A DNA stretch of 64,000 nucleotides from an uncultured Colwellia sp. (GTDB lineage Bacteria > Pseudomonadota > Gammaproteobacteria > Enterobacterales > Alteromonadaceae): contig CAJXQJ010000006.1 in the NCBI GenBank assembly GCA_913058245.1, forward strand, positions 141,884 through 205,883. The letters are read 5' to 3'. Shown piece by piece: positions 28,115-38,368 of the stretch. The position numbers were made by a program, and so were the translations under genes. Within the stretch, counting starts at the first letter, position 1. The number at the start of each line of letters is the position of its first letter. The notes under the pieces were generated by a model. The model was not told the origin of the DNA, made no database searches, and saw only the letters and a list, made by a program, of their open reading frames with translations.

Positions 28115-29872
28115 ATGGCAGGCATGATCCCTCGACAATTTATTGATGACTTATTGGCTCGTGCCGATATTGTTGAATTAATTGACTCGCGTGTGCCATT
28201 AAAGAAAGCCGGTAAAAATTATCAAGCTTGTTGCCCATTCCATACCGAAAAGTCACCTTCTTTTAGTGTCAGTCAAGACAAGCAATTTTATCACTGTTTC
28301 GGCTGCGGAGAACACGGTAACGCCATTTCATTTTTAATGGAATTTGACCGTTTAGAGTTTCCAGATGCCGTAGAAGAGCTTGCTTCGCATTACAATATGG
28401 ACGTACCACGCGAGCAATCAAACCGTACTCCTGCCCAGCAAAAACAAGATCAAAAAGTTTACCTGCAAAAACAAGATGATTACGAGCTGATGGCACAAAT
28501 CAGCCGCTTCTTTCAGCAACAATTAAAATCAGCAGAAGATAAAGATGTTGCCATTAACTACTTAAAAGGTCGTGGTTTAAGTGGTGAAATTGTCAAACGG
28601 TTTGGTATCGGTTATATCAGCGATGCATGGGACGGCATGATGAAAGTATTTGGCCGTAGCAGCCAAATCAATCAACAATTAGTTGATTTAGGTATGGCGA
28701 TTCAAGGCGATAAAAACCGACCATACGATAGATTTAGAGGCAGAATACAATTCCCAATCCGTGATAAACGTGGTCGCGTTATTGGATTTGGTGGCCGAGT
28801 ACTGGGCGATGGTACACCCAAATACCTAAACTCACCGGAAACCAGAATTTATCATAAAGGCCAAGAACTCTATGGCTTATATGAAGCAAAGCAAGCAAGC
28901 AAACAATTAACTAGATTAGTTGTAGTTGAAGGTTATATGGATGTTGTGGCCCTTGCACAACATGGCGTTGATTACGCTGTAGCATCTCTTGGTACCGCAA
29001 CTACCCCTGAGCAATTACAAACATTGTTTCGAACAGTAAAAGAAGTTATCTGTTGCTACGACGGTGATAGAGCCGGACGTGATGCAGCATGGCGAGCCAT
29101 GGACAATGCTTTGCCGATGATTCAAGACGGCTATAGCTTGAAGTTTGTTTTCTTACCAGATGGCGAAGATCCTGATTCCCTAATTAGAGAACAAGGTCAA
29201 ACTGCTTTCGAAAATATATTAGACAAAGCGACACCATTATCACAATTTTTATTCGACCACCTATTATCACAACTTGATATGTCATCAGCGGAAGGCAAAG
29301 GCGCAGCAGTTGGTGCCTTCCAACCCTACTTAGCTAAACTACCAGAAAGTAACCTTAAAGACGCGATTGTCACTAAGTTGGCGAATCAGTTTGGCGCAAA
29401 CAATGAAATGCAGTTAAAAAAATTGCAGCAAAGTTTTACCCAAAAAGACAACAATAAACCCAAATCAGGTAAAACTAAAATAACACCAGTAAGACTGGCT
29501 ATTGCATTATTACTAGAGCATCCCCATATAGTAGAAGTATTACCAGACCCAGCAATTTTACAGCAATTAAATATGCCGGGAATTCCACTATTGAACCAGC
29601 TTTTAGCGCTGTGTAAACAAAATTCAAAAGTGAATAGTGCGCAATTGATTGAACACTTTAGGGGCCAGGAAGCCGGAAAACAGTTAACGAAGTTGATGTG
29701 TTTAGAGCATCATGTTGAACCAGAAAATGCAGAAAGTATGTTTCTTGACTTAATTGAGAACTTTTTAAATGTTTTTATTGAGCAAAGAACAGAACAATTA
29801 CTGGAAAAAGAACGTAACGGCGGCTTAAATAAAACCGAGAAGCAAGAACTACACGGTTTACTAAGCGCATAA
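28115..29872 (+). CDS. dnaG: DNA primase
   Basis: Makes RNA primers at the replication fork. Zinc-binding CHC2 domain with CPFHTEKSPSFSV and CFGCGEHG (residues about 40-65), Toprim with VVVEGYMDVVAL and YDGDRAGRDAAWRA, and a C-terminal DnaB-interaction domain (about 450-585). 585 residues, full length. It is useful as an in-window reference for the degenerate primase-like proteins at 48.6-50.3 kb. Confidence 0.96.
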   Translation: MAGMIPRQFIDDLLARADIVELIDSRVPLKKAGKNYQACCPFHTEKSPSFSVSQDKQFYHCFGCGEHGNAISFLMEFDRLEFPDAVEELASHYNMDVPREQSNRTPAQQKQDQKVYLQKQDDYELMAQISRFFQQQLKSAEDKDVAINYLKGRGLSGEIVKRFGIGYISDAWDGMMKVFGRSSQINQQLVDLGMAIQGDKNRPYDRFRGRIQFPIRDKRGRVIGFGGRVLGDGTPKYLNSPETRIYHKGQELYGLYEAKQASKQLTRLVVVEGYMDVVALAQHGVDYAVASLGTATTPEQLQTLFRTVKEVICCYDGDRAGRDAAWRAMDNALPMIQDGYSLKFVFLPDGEDPDSLIREQGQTAFENILDKATPLSQFLFDHLLSQLDMSSAEGKGAAVGAFQPYLAKLPESNLKDAIVTKLANQFGANNEMQLKKLQQSFTQKDNNKPKSGKTKITPVRLAIALLLEHPHIVEVLPDPAILQQLNMPGIPLLNQLLALCKQNSKVNSAQLIEHFRGQEAGKQLTKLMCLEHHVEPENAESMFLDLIENFLNVFIEQRTEQLLEKERNGGLNKTEKQELHGLLSA

Positions 29873-29922
29873 AATTAATATAGTTGTACTATATTTAAAC
29901 AAATAGAAGCACAGTTTTTCGC

Positions 29923-29951
29923 TGGTAATATAGTAAACATTTCGCTATAAT
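29923..29951 (+). promoter_or_regulatory. Candidate rpoD promoter
   Basis: A consensus TATAAT (29946-29951) is preceded at 17 bp by a weak TGGTAA. It lies 50 bp before the rpoD start and could supply sigma factor independently of the operon. Confidence 0.35.
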
Positions 29952-30003
29952 TTCCGGCTTACTGTTGTATTTTTGATAGCCATAAATAGGTGGACACTCG
30001 TCA

Positions 30004-31848
30004 ATGGATCAAGCCCCACAATCTAGACTTAAAGAGTTAATAACCAAAGGTAAAGAGCAAGGTTATTTAACTTTTGCAGAAGTTAACGATCATCTCCCTC
30101 AGGATATTATCGATTCCGATCAAGTTGAAGACATCATTCGAATGATTAACGACATGGGTATTCAGGTGTTTGAAAACGCACCGGATAACGACACGTTAAT
30201 GATGAGTGAAGCAAACACTGATGAAGATGCAGCTGAAGCTGCAGCACAAGCGCTTGCAACTGTCGAAAGTGAAATCGGTCGCACTACTGACCCTGTACGT
30301 ATGTATATGCGTGAAATGGGTACAGTTGAACTTCTAACACGTAAAGGCGAAATTGTAATCGCTAAACGTATTGAAGAAGGTATCAAAGAAGTACAACGCA
30401 GTGTTTCTGAATACCCGCCAGCAATTAATTATTTGCTAGAGCAATGGGATAACTTTGAAGCTGAAGAAGTTCGCTTAAGCGACATTATTGTTGGTTTCCT
30501 TGACCCTGACGCTGAAGATGAAGAAATTCCTGCTGCGGCAACTCACATCGGTTCTGAACTTTCTAAAGAAGATTTAGAAGACGAAGATGATGATAAGTCA
30601 GATGATGATGAAGACGAGGAAGAAGAAGATACTGGTCCTTGTCCAGAAGAAGCACGTGAGAAATTCAACTCGCTACGCGAAGCTTACGAAAATGCCAATA
30701 AAGTAATTGACGCTAAAGGTCGCGGCCATGCTGATGCACAAGTAGCAATTGACGCCTTAGCTGAAGTATTTAAAGAATTCCGCATTGTGCCGAAAGTATT
30801 TGATCGTCTTGTTAAAAACATGCGTAGCGTTATGGATCGCTTGCGTGTTCAAGAACGTTTAATCATGAAGCATTGTGTTGTTGGCGCTGGTATGCCAAAA
30901 GCAACCTTCATCAAAATTTTCCCAGGTAATGAAACCTCGAAAGATTGGTTTGAAGCGCAAAAAGCGGCAGGTGAGCCACACTCTAAGCGTATGGCTGACA
31001 TTGAACTTGATGTTGAACGCTGTATCTACAAGTTGAACATGTTGGAAGAAGAAACTTACCTAAATGTTCATGGCATTAAAGATATCAACCGTCGTATGTC
31101 AATCGGTGAAGCGAAAGCTCGTCGTGCGAAGAAAGAAATGGTTGAAGCTAACTTACGTCTTGTAATTTCCATTGCGAAAAAATACACCAACCGTGGTTTA
31201 CAATTCTTGGATTTAATTCAAGAAGGTAACATTGGCTTAATGAAAGCCGTTGACAAGTTTGAATACCGTCGTGGTTACAAATTCTCAACTTATGCAACAT
31301 GGTGGATTCGTCAAGCAATTACCCGTTCAATTGCCGACCAAGCACGTACAATACGTATTCCGGTACATATGATTGAAACGATTAATAAACTTAACCGTAT
31401 TTCACGTCAAATGTTACAAGAAATGGGCCGTGAACCAACACCTGAAGAATTAGCTGAACGCATGATAATGCCAGAAGACAAAATTCGTAAAGTGTTGAAA
31501 ATTGCTAAAGAGCCTATTTCAATGGAAACACCAATTGGTGACGATGAAGATTCGCACTTAGGTGACTTTATTGAAGATGGCAGCGGCGAATTACCTGTTG
31601 ATTCTGCAACATCTGAAAACTTGAAAGATGCAACGCACGAAGTATTGGCTGGTTTGACCGCTCGTGAAGCAAAAGTTTTAAGAATGCGCTTCGGTATTGA
31701 CATGAATACTGATCACACTTTAGAAGAAGTAGGTAAGCAGTTTGACGTAACACGTGAGCGTATTCGTCAAATTGAAGCAAAAGCGTTACGTAAATTACGT
31801 CACCCTTCTCGTTCTGAGCAACTGAAAAGCTTCTTAGACGGCGAGTAA
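30004..31848 (+). CDS. rpoD: Housekeeping sigma-70 factor RpoD
   Basis: 614 residues. Region 1.1 at the N-terminus, an acidic non-conserved insert (about 190-215, Asp/Glu-rich), regions 2.1-2.4 with [63 protein letters not shown] sequence, and region 4 with [24 protein letters not shown]. Essential. Last gene of the operon. Confidence 0.97.
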   Translation: MDQAPQSRLKELITKGKEQGYLTFAEVNDHLPQDIIDSDQVEDIIRMINDMGIQVFENAPDNDTLMMSEANTDEDAAEAAAQALATVESEIGRTTDPVRMYMREMGTVELLTRKGEIVIAKRIEEGIKEVQRSVSEYPPAINYLLEQWDNFEAEEVRLSDIIVGFLDPDAEDEEIPAAATHIGSELSKEDLEDEDDDKSDDDEDEEEEDTGPCPEEAREKFNSLREAYENANKVIDAKGRGHADAQVAIDALAEVFKEFRIVPKVFDRLVKNMRSVMDRLRVQERLIMKHCVVGAGMPKATFIKIFPGNETSKDWFEAQKAAGEPHSKRMADIELDVERCIYKLNMLEEETYLNVHGIKDINRRMSIGEAKARRAKKEMVEANLRLVISIAKKYTNRGLQFLDLIQEGNIGLMKAVDKFEYRRGYKFSTYATWWIRQAITRSIADQARTIRIPVHMIETINKLNRISRQMLQEMGREPTPEELAERMIMPEDKIRKVLKIAKEPISMETPIGDDEDSHLGDFIEDGSGELPVDSATSENLKDATHEVLAGLTAREAKVLRMRFGIDMNTDHTLEEVGKQFDVTRERIRQIEAKALRKLRHPSRSEQLKSFLDGE

Positions 31849-31898
31849 GCTTAGTGAATTAATCGATGTGATACTGTTATTCACATCAATATGAACAT

Positions 31899-31927
31899 AA
31901 AATCCAGCGTATAGCTGGATTTTTTTT
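31899..31927 (+). terminator. rpoD terminator
   Basis: AAATCCAGC-GTATA-GCTGGATTT followed by a T-run. Good intrinsic terminator, 50 bp after rpoD. Confidence 0.92.
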
Positions 31928-31966
31928 ACCTGAATTCTACCTGTCGAATGAAAATTATATAATGGC

Positions 31967-33124
31967 TTAGCGCTCAATTGCATGTTTAGCTGAAGTTAAA
32001 AACTCTTGGTCCGTCAAGGTGTGCAAAAACGCTATCAAGTCTTGCTTCTCCTCCAGTGTTAGCTCAAACCCTTTTACAAACTGGCTCTTAAAACGATTAG
32101 CTCGTCCATCGCCCTGATATATTCCTTGCTCAATATTCCGGCCACCTGCGGCATAAATGTCAATTACATCCGATAACGTTGCTACACTGCCATCATGCAT
32201 GTAAGGAGCGCTGTATTCGATATTACGTAGCGTTGGCGCTCTAAATCGGCCATCGTCTTTCGCTAAGGTAGAAATTTCTGCTAGTCCGGTATCATTTGTT
32301 GGATAACCACCCTGCTGATTTTTGCCAACCACATTGTAAAGACCGGTATTATGAAATGGCCGGCGATCAATTAGTTGCTGCTCATGGCCTGTTGATTGGG
32401 TAAAATTAAAACCGCCATGGCAATGATGGCACTCTAAGCGCTCAGAAAAAAATAAATTCATGCCACGAATTGCTGACTCAGAAATGGCGCTGTCATCACC
32501 CAAATAAGCATATTGATCAAATGGCGAATTTAATGAAATAAGGCTACGTATGTAACTCGCTAATGCTTTCACTATAAGCTCATAACTTATTGCTTGGTTC
32601 GGGAACGCTTGTTGAAAAAGTTGCTGATATTTCTCATTCTGAAAACGTGCTAATACTTCTTCTTCATGCCCGGTAATACCTAGTTCGACTGGATCTTCTC
32701 CAAACATAGGTAATAAAATTTGTCGCTCTAAAGTTGTGATTCCATCATGCGCCCACGTGAGGGTCTTATTATATGCAATATTGACTAACGCTGGAGCATT
32801 ACGTCTATGTATACCGCCAGTTGAGCCTATTGATACCGCCCGACTTTCTGCAAAAGCAAGCTTTTGCAAATGGCAACTTTCACATGACTGCTGCTGATTT
32901 GCCGATAAGTTTTTGTCAAAAAAAAGCGCCTTGCCGAGCACCACTTTTTCGTTACTCATCGGGTTGTTCTCTGGTACTTGCGGCTTAGGAAATCCATCCA
33001 ATAGCGGCCATTGATACGCTGCCTGTTTGTTATTCGAATAGTCACAACTTAGTAAGCAACAACTTATCAAGATGAAAAACAGAACACTTTTTACCTTATT
33101 CAACTTCACTTCCTTTAACATCAT
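31967..33124 (-). CDS. mbnH: Di-heme cytochrome c peroxidase-like lipoprotein, MbnH family
   Basis: 385 residues. Lipobox LLSC near residue 27 predicts a lipoprotein. Two heme motifs, CESCH (about 82) and CHHCH (about 235), define the MauG/CcpA superfamily. Conserved segments are LGKALFFDKNLSANQQQSC, RRNAPALVNIAYN, FRAPTLRNIEYSAPYMHDGSVATL. It overlaps the MbnP gene by 29 bp, the pairing called the metallo-mystery or MbnPH system. Characterised MbnH oxidises a Trp of MbnP to kynurenine. The same role is inferred here. Confidence 0.85.
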   Translation of the reverse strand: MMLKEVKLNKVKSVLFFILISCCLLSCDYSNNKQAAYQWPLLDGFPKPQVPENNPMSNEKVVLGKALFFDKNLSANQQQSCESCHLQKLAFAESRAVSIGSTGGIHRRNAPALVNIAYNKTLTWAHDGITTLERQILLPMFGEDPVELGITGHEEEVLARFQNEKYQQLFQQAFPNQAISYELIVKALASYIRSLISLNSPFDQYAYLGDDSAISESAIRGMNLFFSERLECHHCHGGFNFTQSTGHEQQLIDRRPFHNTGLYNVVGKNQQGGYPTNDTGLAEISTLAKDDGRFRAPTLRNIEYSAPYMHDGSVATLSDVIDIYAAGGRNIEQGIYQGDGRANRFKSQFVKGFELTLEEKQDLIAFLHTLTDQEFLTSAKHAIER

Positions 33125-33968
33125 TTATAGCTCGCTTTGTAGAAAACGTGCCATATTTATGCTGAACACTCAGAGGCTTATTGTATGTCGCCAAATTATT
33201 AAATAATTGCAAGCAGCTTTCGTTGTCACGCTCTGATTGACAATTAGCTTTTGACGACATTTCAACGTTATGCAATAAATGTGCTAAATTAAAGTTGAGT
33301 ATTAATGCTTTACTATCTAGTTCATCAACAGGCAATTCAAACTCAAAGGTATTAGGGTAAAGGCACTTTTGTTTTGGTGGTCGCATAACACTTGCGGCTT
33401 TACAACCAGAAGAACCAAGGTGAAATATCCATTGATCGTCAACTGATGCAAACTCGGCTCTAATAAATTTATGGCCTGTTTGCCAAACCCAAAACATTGA
33501 CGGTAAATTTAGTGGACTTTGCTGACTAACCGGATTTAAGTGGTTAACATCAAACGGTACTCCTACAGTAAACTTAACTGAGCGAACTTTAGAAATATCA
33601 ACATTATTTTCAAATATGATTGACCAATACTCTGCATCATTTTTTTGAGAATGCTGTTTTTTTTCACGACAATTGGTACCTAAAAGCACAGTGTTAGAAT
33701 TTTGAAATGCGTTTTTGGTTAATTGTAAATGTTGCCACCCTTGCCCTTCAACTTCGATTTCAATATCACTAAGGAAAAATTGCAATTGTTCAATAAACCA
33801 CGCCTCGCCACTATTTTTAGGGTCAAAGGTTGATTTACAGCCCAAGATGTTTTCATGCCATTGCAAATTCACTTTAATTTGTTGTACGGGGGAAGTGTTG
33901 ATAAAAAAGAAATAGCCTGTACAACAAATAATGAAAAAGATAATAACAGTAATTTTTTTTGCTAACAT
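33096..33968 (-). CDS. mbnP: MbnP family copper-binding partner protein
   Basis: 290 residues with an N-terminal membrane/signal helix. Family signature: VGVPFDVNHLNP, SPLNLPSMFWVWQTGHKFIRAEF and FHLGSSGC, plus further Cys (ILGCKST, GTNCREK, QKCLYP), fitting the four-Cys MbnP type. The Trp in FWVWQ is the likely site for MbnH-dependent modification (inference from the characterised family). Periplasmic, made just before MbnH. Confidence 0.85.
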   Translation of the reverse strand: MLAKKITVIIFFIICCTGYFFFINTSPVQQIKVNLQWHENILGCKSTFDPKNSGEAWFIEQLQFFLSDIEIEVEGQGWQHLQLTKNAFQNSNTVLLGTNCREKKQHSQKNDAEYWSIIFENNVDISKVRSVKFTVGVPFDVNHLNPVSQQSPLNLPSMFWVWQTGHKFIRAEFASVDDQWIFHLGSSGCKAASVMRPPKQKCLYPNTFEFELPVDELDSKALILNFNLAHLLHNVEMSSKANCQSERDNESCLQLFNNLATYNKPLSVQHKYGTFSTKRAINDVKGSEVE

Positions 33969-34121
33969 AAAACCTACAAAAACACTCTATAAACCAATGA
34001 TTATAAATGAAAATACTTAAAACAAAGATAAATCCGCATTAGCTAAAAAGCAATGATTTAAAATACTATTCAAATAATGTAAAGTGCATATATAACATTT
34101 TATTAACATAAGGACTATCTG

Positions 34122-36878
34122 ATGTTGCGAATAACATGGATATTTGTCATTACAGCGGCAATTTTTAATAGTCAGCTAACATTTGCCCATACTGAACATG
34201 ATAAAGCACGTTTTGTCGCTGAAAATGGTAAAGATACTGGGAAATGTGATCAGGTACTAAGGCCTTGTAAGAGCATTGCCTATGCTGTTCAGCAAGCGAG
34301 TAAAGGCGATAAAATACTCGTTGCCGCTGGCATATATACCATTACTAGCGAAGATGATCTATTCTATTTTAAAAGTGGTTTAGTTCCTATTAACGGCGGC
34401 TACAATCGATTCGATCACTTTCAAAGCCAAAGCCCTCAGTCAAACGTTACGACTATTGTTGGTGTACCTTCTGAAATGCGTGCTGAAATAGAGAGAATGG
34501 GCTTTGCTGTTGCTGTAGATGGCAAATATAGCCTACAAAGTAAAACACTTAAGACTAAAATCGCCAGTTACAACGAAATGGGGAAATCACATGGAGCTGA
34601 GCAATGCATAAATAATATTGCTGGTGTATTCGAGTGCGCTAATATTGACTTACTTGCTCATATGCCACTCAATAATTTTTCATCAAGACCAGGAGAAGCA
34701 AACGATATTTGGGGGCACGTTGATTTAAACACAGGTTTAGAATATGCAATTATAGGGTTACAAAATGGTATATCCGTTGTAAACGTTTCTGATCCTGAAA
34801 ACCCAAAAGAGGTCGGCACTATCGACGGTGCAATCAGCACATGGCGTGATATTAAAGTATATCAATACTTTGACGAATCGCTTGATCTTTGGCGAGCATA
34901 TGCATACGCAACTGTAGATAGAAGTAATCAATTTGTTTCGGTAATCAGTCTCAATAATCTACCTGAAACTATAAACTTAGTCGAAAATAACTTCTCTGTA
35001 AGTAATGCTCATAATGTTTATATCTCTAATGTTGATCACTCTTTAAACATAGCTCTTGCAGATATGACTCCGAGTTTACAATTAGTTGGCTCAAATAAGT
35101 CTGGCGGAGCCTTCCGAAACTACTCTCTTGAAGACCCTAATACCATTTCGCTAACATCAACTAACTCAGCAGGTGACGGATATACGCATGATGGTGCATC
35201 TATTGTAATTAAAGACGAACGTAAAACGACAGAGTGTGCAGAGTCAGAAAAAAATTGTACAGTATTCATTGATTTTCAGGGCCGCGTAAATTCAACACAA
35301 GAAGACGTAATTAAACTGTGGAACATATCAGATCCAAGCAATTCAAAATTATTAAGCTCTGCTAGTTACAATGACATTTCTGTCGCTAATCAATATATTC
35401 ATTCTGGTTGGGCAACTGAGGATAATAATTTCTTTCTAGCTCATGATGAGTTTGACGAAGGGAATGGTGGCTTAAATACAACAATTCGTATTTTTTCAAT
35501 CGAAGAATTAAAAAAACCACAACAAGTCGGAACATGGACAGGAACAACAAAATCCATTGACCACAATGGATTTGTACGCGGTAACCGATACTATATGTCC
35601 AATTATATGAAGGGCTTAACTGTTTTAGATATTTCGGATCCTTCAACCCCTTTGGAAGTAGGTAACTTTGACACATATACAACAGGAAATCATGCAAGTT
35701 ATAATGGTGCATGGGGCGTATATCCATTCCTTCCTTCAGGTAATATTTTAGTTAGTGACATTACTGGCGGCTTATTTATATTAAAAGATAATACTCTAGG
35801 CTCAACACAAGGGACTATATCGTTTAATCAAGCAGAAGCATCTGTAAATCAAGGACAAAACTTACAAGTTGATGTATATCGCAATGATCCTTCAGATAGT
35901 GCTTCTAGTGTTGCAGTGTCGTACGAACTTCTGCCTGGTAGCGCAATACAAGAGCAAGACTATACCCATGTATCAGGTACATTAACTTGGAACAATAATG
36001 AAGATGGCGTTCAATCATTTACAATTCCTGTTGCTGCAGAAGGGAATACTACAGAACTCCAAGAAGTTTTCTTTGTTCGTTTGTTTGATCCTCGAAATGG
36101 TGCAACTCTATCTTCTCCATCTTACTTAAAAGTCAATATTGATGGAGCAATAAATAGCGGTAAAGTAGGATTTACGCTTTCGGAAATCGCAGTGTCGGAA
36201 AATCAAGGCACGCTAAATATAGACGTAGCTAGAAATGGTAGTAGCTCCGGAGAGGTTGTTGTTAACTATAGCTTACGCAATGTTAGCGCAGAAACAGGAC
36301 TTGATATTGAAGCTATAGCAGGAACACTAACATGGCAAGACGGTAACAGTGAAAATAAAACGATAACACTAACATTGATAAATGATAGCGAAACCGAAGA
36401 GGACGAAACTATAGAGTTAGTTCTTGATTCAACTGACCCAAATATTCTAGGCGCAAGTGACGTAATTACCATCACAATAAATGACGATGATAGTAATACT
36501 GCGCCTGCAGTCACTCTTACTGAAGACAGAGAAGAGAATACAGGCGCAACAGTGACAGTTACCGCTACCGCGTCAGATAATGAAAATGACCCTCTTACCT
36601 ACAATTGGCAACAAACTTCAGGTACAGCAGTAACATTGAATAACGCTGACACTCTATCAGTAAATTTTGTTGCACCGGCAGCGGCTGGCACCATTGAATT
36701 GTCTTTCACCGCCACAGATTCAAAAGGATTATCAACCAGCAGCACAATCACACTAACAATTGTTTCACCACCGGTAGTAAGCCCAGCACCAACAACGACC
36801 TCGTCATCAGGCGGTGGTGCAATAGTTTATTTACTGCTTTTACTAATACCAATGCTTTTACGCAGACGAATAAAATAG
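34122..36878 (+). CDS. Choice-of-anchor B type surface protein with Calx-beta repeats and GlyGly-CTERM
   Basis: 918 residues. Signal peptide (1-22, ending TFAH). The choice-of-anchor B region (about 60-560) has beta-propeller-like repeats such as GLQNGISVVNVSDPENPKEVGTI and MKGLTVLDISDPSTPLEVG. Then two Calx-beta domains (about 570-800, each ending in acidic DDD-type loops), a PKD/cadherin-like domain (about 805-890), and a tail of Ser/Thr-Pro linker, SSSGGG, a hydrophobic helix and LRRRIK. That tail is a GlyGly-CTERM sorting signal for rhombosortase and type II secretion. Divergent from mbnPH, suggesting a shared role. The role itself is unknown. Confidence 0.85.
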   Translation: MLRITWIFVITAAIFNSQLTFAHTEHDKARFVAENGKDTGKCDQVLRPCKSIAYAVQQASKGDKILVAAGIYTITSEDDLFYFKSGLVPINGGYNRFDHFQSQSPQSNVTTIVGVPSEMRAEIERMGFAVAVDGKYSLQSKTLKTKIASYNEMGKSHGAEQCINNIAGVFECANIDLLAHMPLNNFSSRPGEANDIWGHVDLNTGLEYAIIGLQNGISVVNVSDPENPKEVGTIDGAISTWRDIKVYQYFDESLDLWRAYAYATVDRSNQFVSVISLNNLPETINLVENNFSVSNAHNVYISNVDHSLNIALADMTPSLQLVGSNKSGGAFRNYSLEDPNTISLTSTNSAGDGYTHDGASIVIKDERKTTECAESEKNCTVFIDFQGRVNSTQEDVIKLWNISDPSNSKLLSSASYNDISVANQYIHSGWATEDNNFFLAHDEFDEGNGGLNTTIRIFSIEELKKPQQVGTWTGTTKSIDHNGFVRGNRYYMSNYMKGLTVLDISDPSTPLEVGNFDTYTTGNHASYNGAWGVYPFLPSGNILVSDITGGLFILKDNTLGSTQGTISFNQAEASVNQGQNLQVDVYRNDPSDSASSVAVSYELLPGSAIQEQDYTHVSGTLTWNNNEDGVQSFTIPVAAEGNTTELQEVFFVRLFDPRNGATLSSPSYLKVNIDGAINSGKVGFTLSEIAVSENQGTLNIDVARNGSSSGEVVVNYSLRNVSAETGLDIEAIAGTLTWQDGNSENKTITLTLINDSETEEDETIELVLDSTDPNILGASDVITITINDDDSNTAPAVTLTEDREENTGATVTVTATASDNENDPLTYNWQQTSGTAVTLNNADTLSVNFVAPAAAGTIELSFTATDSKGLSTSSTITLTIVSPPVVSPAPTTTSSSGGGAIVYLLLLLIPMLLRRRIK

Positions 36879-36889
36879 GCAAATTTTCT

Positions 36890-36926
36890 ACTTGAACGAT
36901 TAGGATAAGCGACTAATCGTTCAAGT
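36890..36926. terminator. 14-bp inverted repeat after the surface-protein gene
   Basis: ACTTGAACGATTAG and CTAATCGTTCAAGT pair perfectly with a nine-base loop, twelve bases past the stop codon. There is no T-run, so it is either a processed hairpin terminator or an mRNA-stabilising structure. Confidence 0.55.
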
Positions 36927-36971
36927 ATTAAACTATCAGATTCATTTCTCAGGTTTTTTACCTTTTTAGTG

Positions 36972-37000
36972 GTGACAACAAAATAAAAAATGCTTATACT
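36972..37000 (+). promoter_or_regulatory. tRNA promoter
   Basis: GTGACA, 17-bp spacer, TATACT, followed by the GC-rich discriminator TCTCGCCGC that is typical of stringently controlled stable-RNA promoters. 52 bp before the tRNA. Confidence 0.7.
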
Positions 37001-37051
37001 TCTCGCCGCTTTTAGTTAACCTTCCTCGGTTAATCAGCAAAAGTAAAAGAT

Positions 37052-37128
37052 GGCCCCTTAGCTCAGTTGGTTAGAGCATCCGACTCATAATCGGCAGGTC
37101 CCCTGTTCAAGTCAGGGAGGGGCCACCA
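37052..37128 (+). tRNA. tRNA-Ile2 (CAU anticodon, reads AUA after lysidine modification)
   Basis: 77 nt with encoded CCA. The acceptor stem GGCCCCT/AGGGGCC, the D arm, and the anticodon loop CTCATAA match E. coli tRNA-Ile2 (ileX/ileY) and differ from both Met tRNAs, which share the CAU anticodon. TilS would convert C34 to lysidine. The T arm CCCTG/CAGGG is intact. Bounds the conserved part of the window. Accessory DNA follows. Confidence 0.9.
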
Positions 37129-37621
37129 TTTTTCTTATAATATCAAATTCTTACCCGTAAAAATTCACCTGACGTTTTGTTAAAATCTTTTAATGCTATG
37201 TCTGTGCTATAACTTAATGACATTATAAAAATCATGTGAATTATTTTGATAATTTTCGAATAAAATAATTTAAATAAATATTTAATCCTACGGCCTCAAA
37301 ATATAGATAAACCAATATCTACTTTTCAAGAGCAAGAATCACTCAAACAGCAAAGTAAATATAAGTTGTATTCAAGGATAAAGGCATTGATAAAATTATT
37401 AAAAATTTCGAGAACGAAATTCAGTAACTTTTCCTAATAATGAAACTGAAAATTGACAATAAATCTTAGCTTCATTAACTGTAATTCGTGGTGGTTATAT
37501 AACAATCAAGTAGTGCAAAAACCAAGCAACAGTAATACTAAAGGCAGAGGAGAATTCAAATTTTAATCTGCTCTGCTGAAATTTATCACTGCAATAGGTG
37601 AGTTAAAATCTTAGAGTTTTA
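37129..37621. other. Non-coding AT-rich stretch after the tRNA
   Basis: About 490 bases with stop codons in all frames and no recognised gene. No second copy of the tRNA 3' end is seen in the window, so no attachment site can be claimed. Confidence 0.45.
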
Positions 37622-37678
37622 GTTAAAAAAACTACATACTAGAAACTATGGTAATATTTATTATAGTTTCTAGTATGT
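37622..37678 (-). terminator. Terminator of the SnoaL-like gene
   Basis: ACATACTAGAAACTAT and ATAGTTTCTAGTATGT pair over 16 bp. On the minus strand the stem is followed by TAGTTTTTTT. It lies 45 bp past the SnoaL-like gene stop. Confidence 0.8.
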
Positions 37679-37723
37679 GAATCATTGATTAGCAGTGCAC
37701 TGATGTTATTTAAATATAAATTC

Positions 37724-38161
37724 TCAAGTTGTCTCTATAACACCAAGTTGCAATGCTGCTTTAAGCGCATCCTCTTCACCTATCTCCTCTAAAGTTTTTC
37801 CGTCTTCAACTTTGAAAATGGTCATACCTGAAAAATTAATGCTTTTGCCTGAATTTTTATCTAATTTACCAGCGGGGAGATCCGAAAACTCAGGCCCTGT
37901 ATGAGTCCCTCCCTCCTGCCATCGCCCGAAGACATAGTTTTTATCGGCTAGTATTTCACCAACAACTTCAAATGCGAGATCAGGAAATGCAGCACGCAAT
38001 CTACCAAGCATCCCCTTAATATCTTCAATACCGTGAAGTCGTCCGTGAATTGGGTATTGCATCACAATTTCATCAGCTGCAAGCTCATCTATTACTGATG
38101 GGCTATATGTCTCTCCCCATACAGCATTAAACCACTTTTCGACTATACGTTTATTATTCAT
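37724..38161 (-). CDS. SnoaL-like ester cyclase-family protein
   Basis: 145 residues. NKRIVEKWFNAVWGE at the start and a NTF2-like fold with LHGIEDIKGMLGRLRAAFPDLAFEVVGEILADKNYVFGRWQEGGTHTG. SnoaL-like proteins include polyketide cyclases and many uncharacterised hydrolase/isomerase relatives. Substrate unknown. The ATG at 38161 has GGAG seven bases upstream and is preferred over the ATG at 38173. Confidence 0.78.
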   Translation of the reverse strand: MNNKRIVEKWFNAVWGETYSPSVIDELAADEIVMQYPIHGRLHGIEDIKGMLGRLRAAFPDLAFEVVGEILADKNYVFGRWQEGGTHTGPEFSDLPAGKLDKNSGKSINFSGMTIFKVEDGKTLEEIGEEDALKAALQLGVIETT

Positions 38162-38368
38162 TTCATACTCCATGCTTTTAATTAGCTCTTAGCATAATAA
38201 GTCTAGCTATGAAAAAAACTCCGATTCTGGCGCTCGAAAAATTAAACATAAAAATACCTATTTCTTAGTCAGCTTTTTACAACTTCGCTGAAATAACGAG
38301 TATGAATTGACCGAATATATAATAAAAAGCCAACATTTATGTTGGCTATGAAAATACTTTACGAGGGA

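Noticed and set aside
37052..37128. tRNA-Met reading of the CAU anticodon
   Set aside because: Body sequence matches tRNA-Ile2, whose C34 becomes lysidine, not elongator or initiator Met tRNA.
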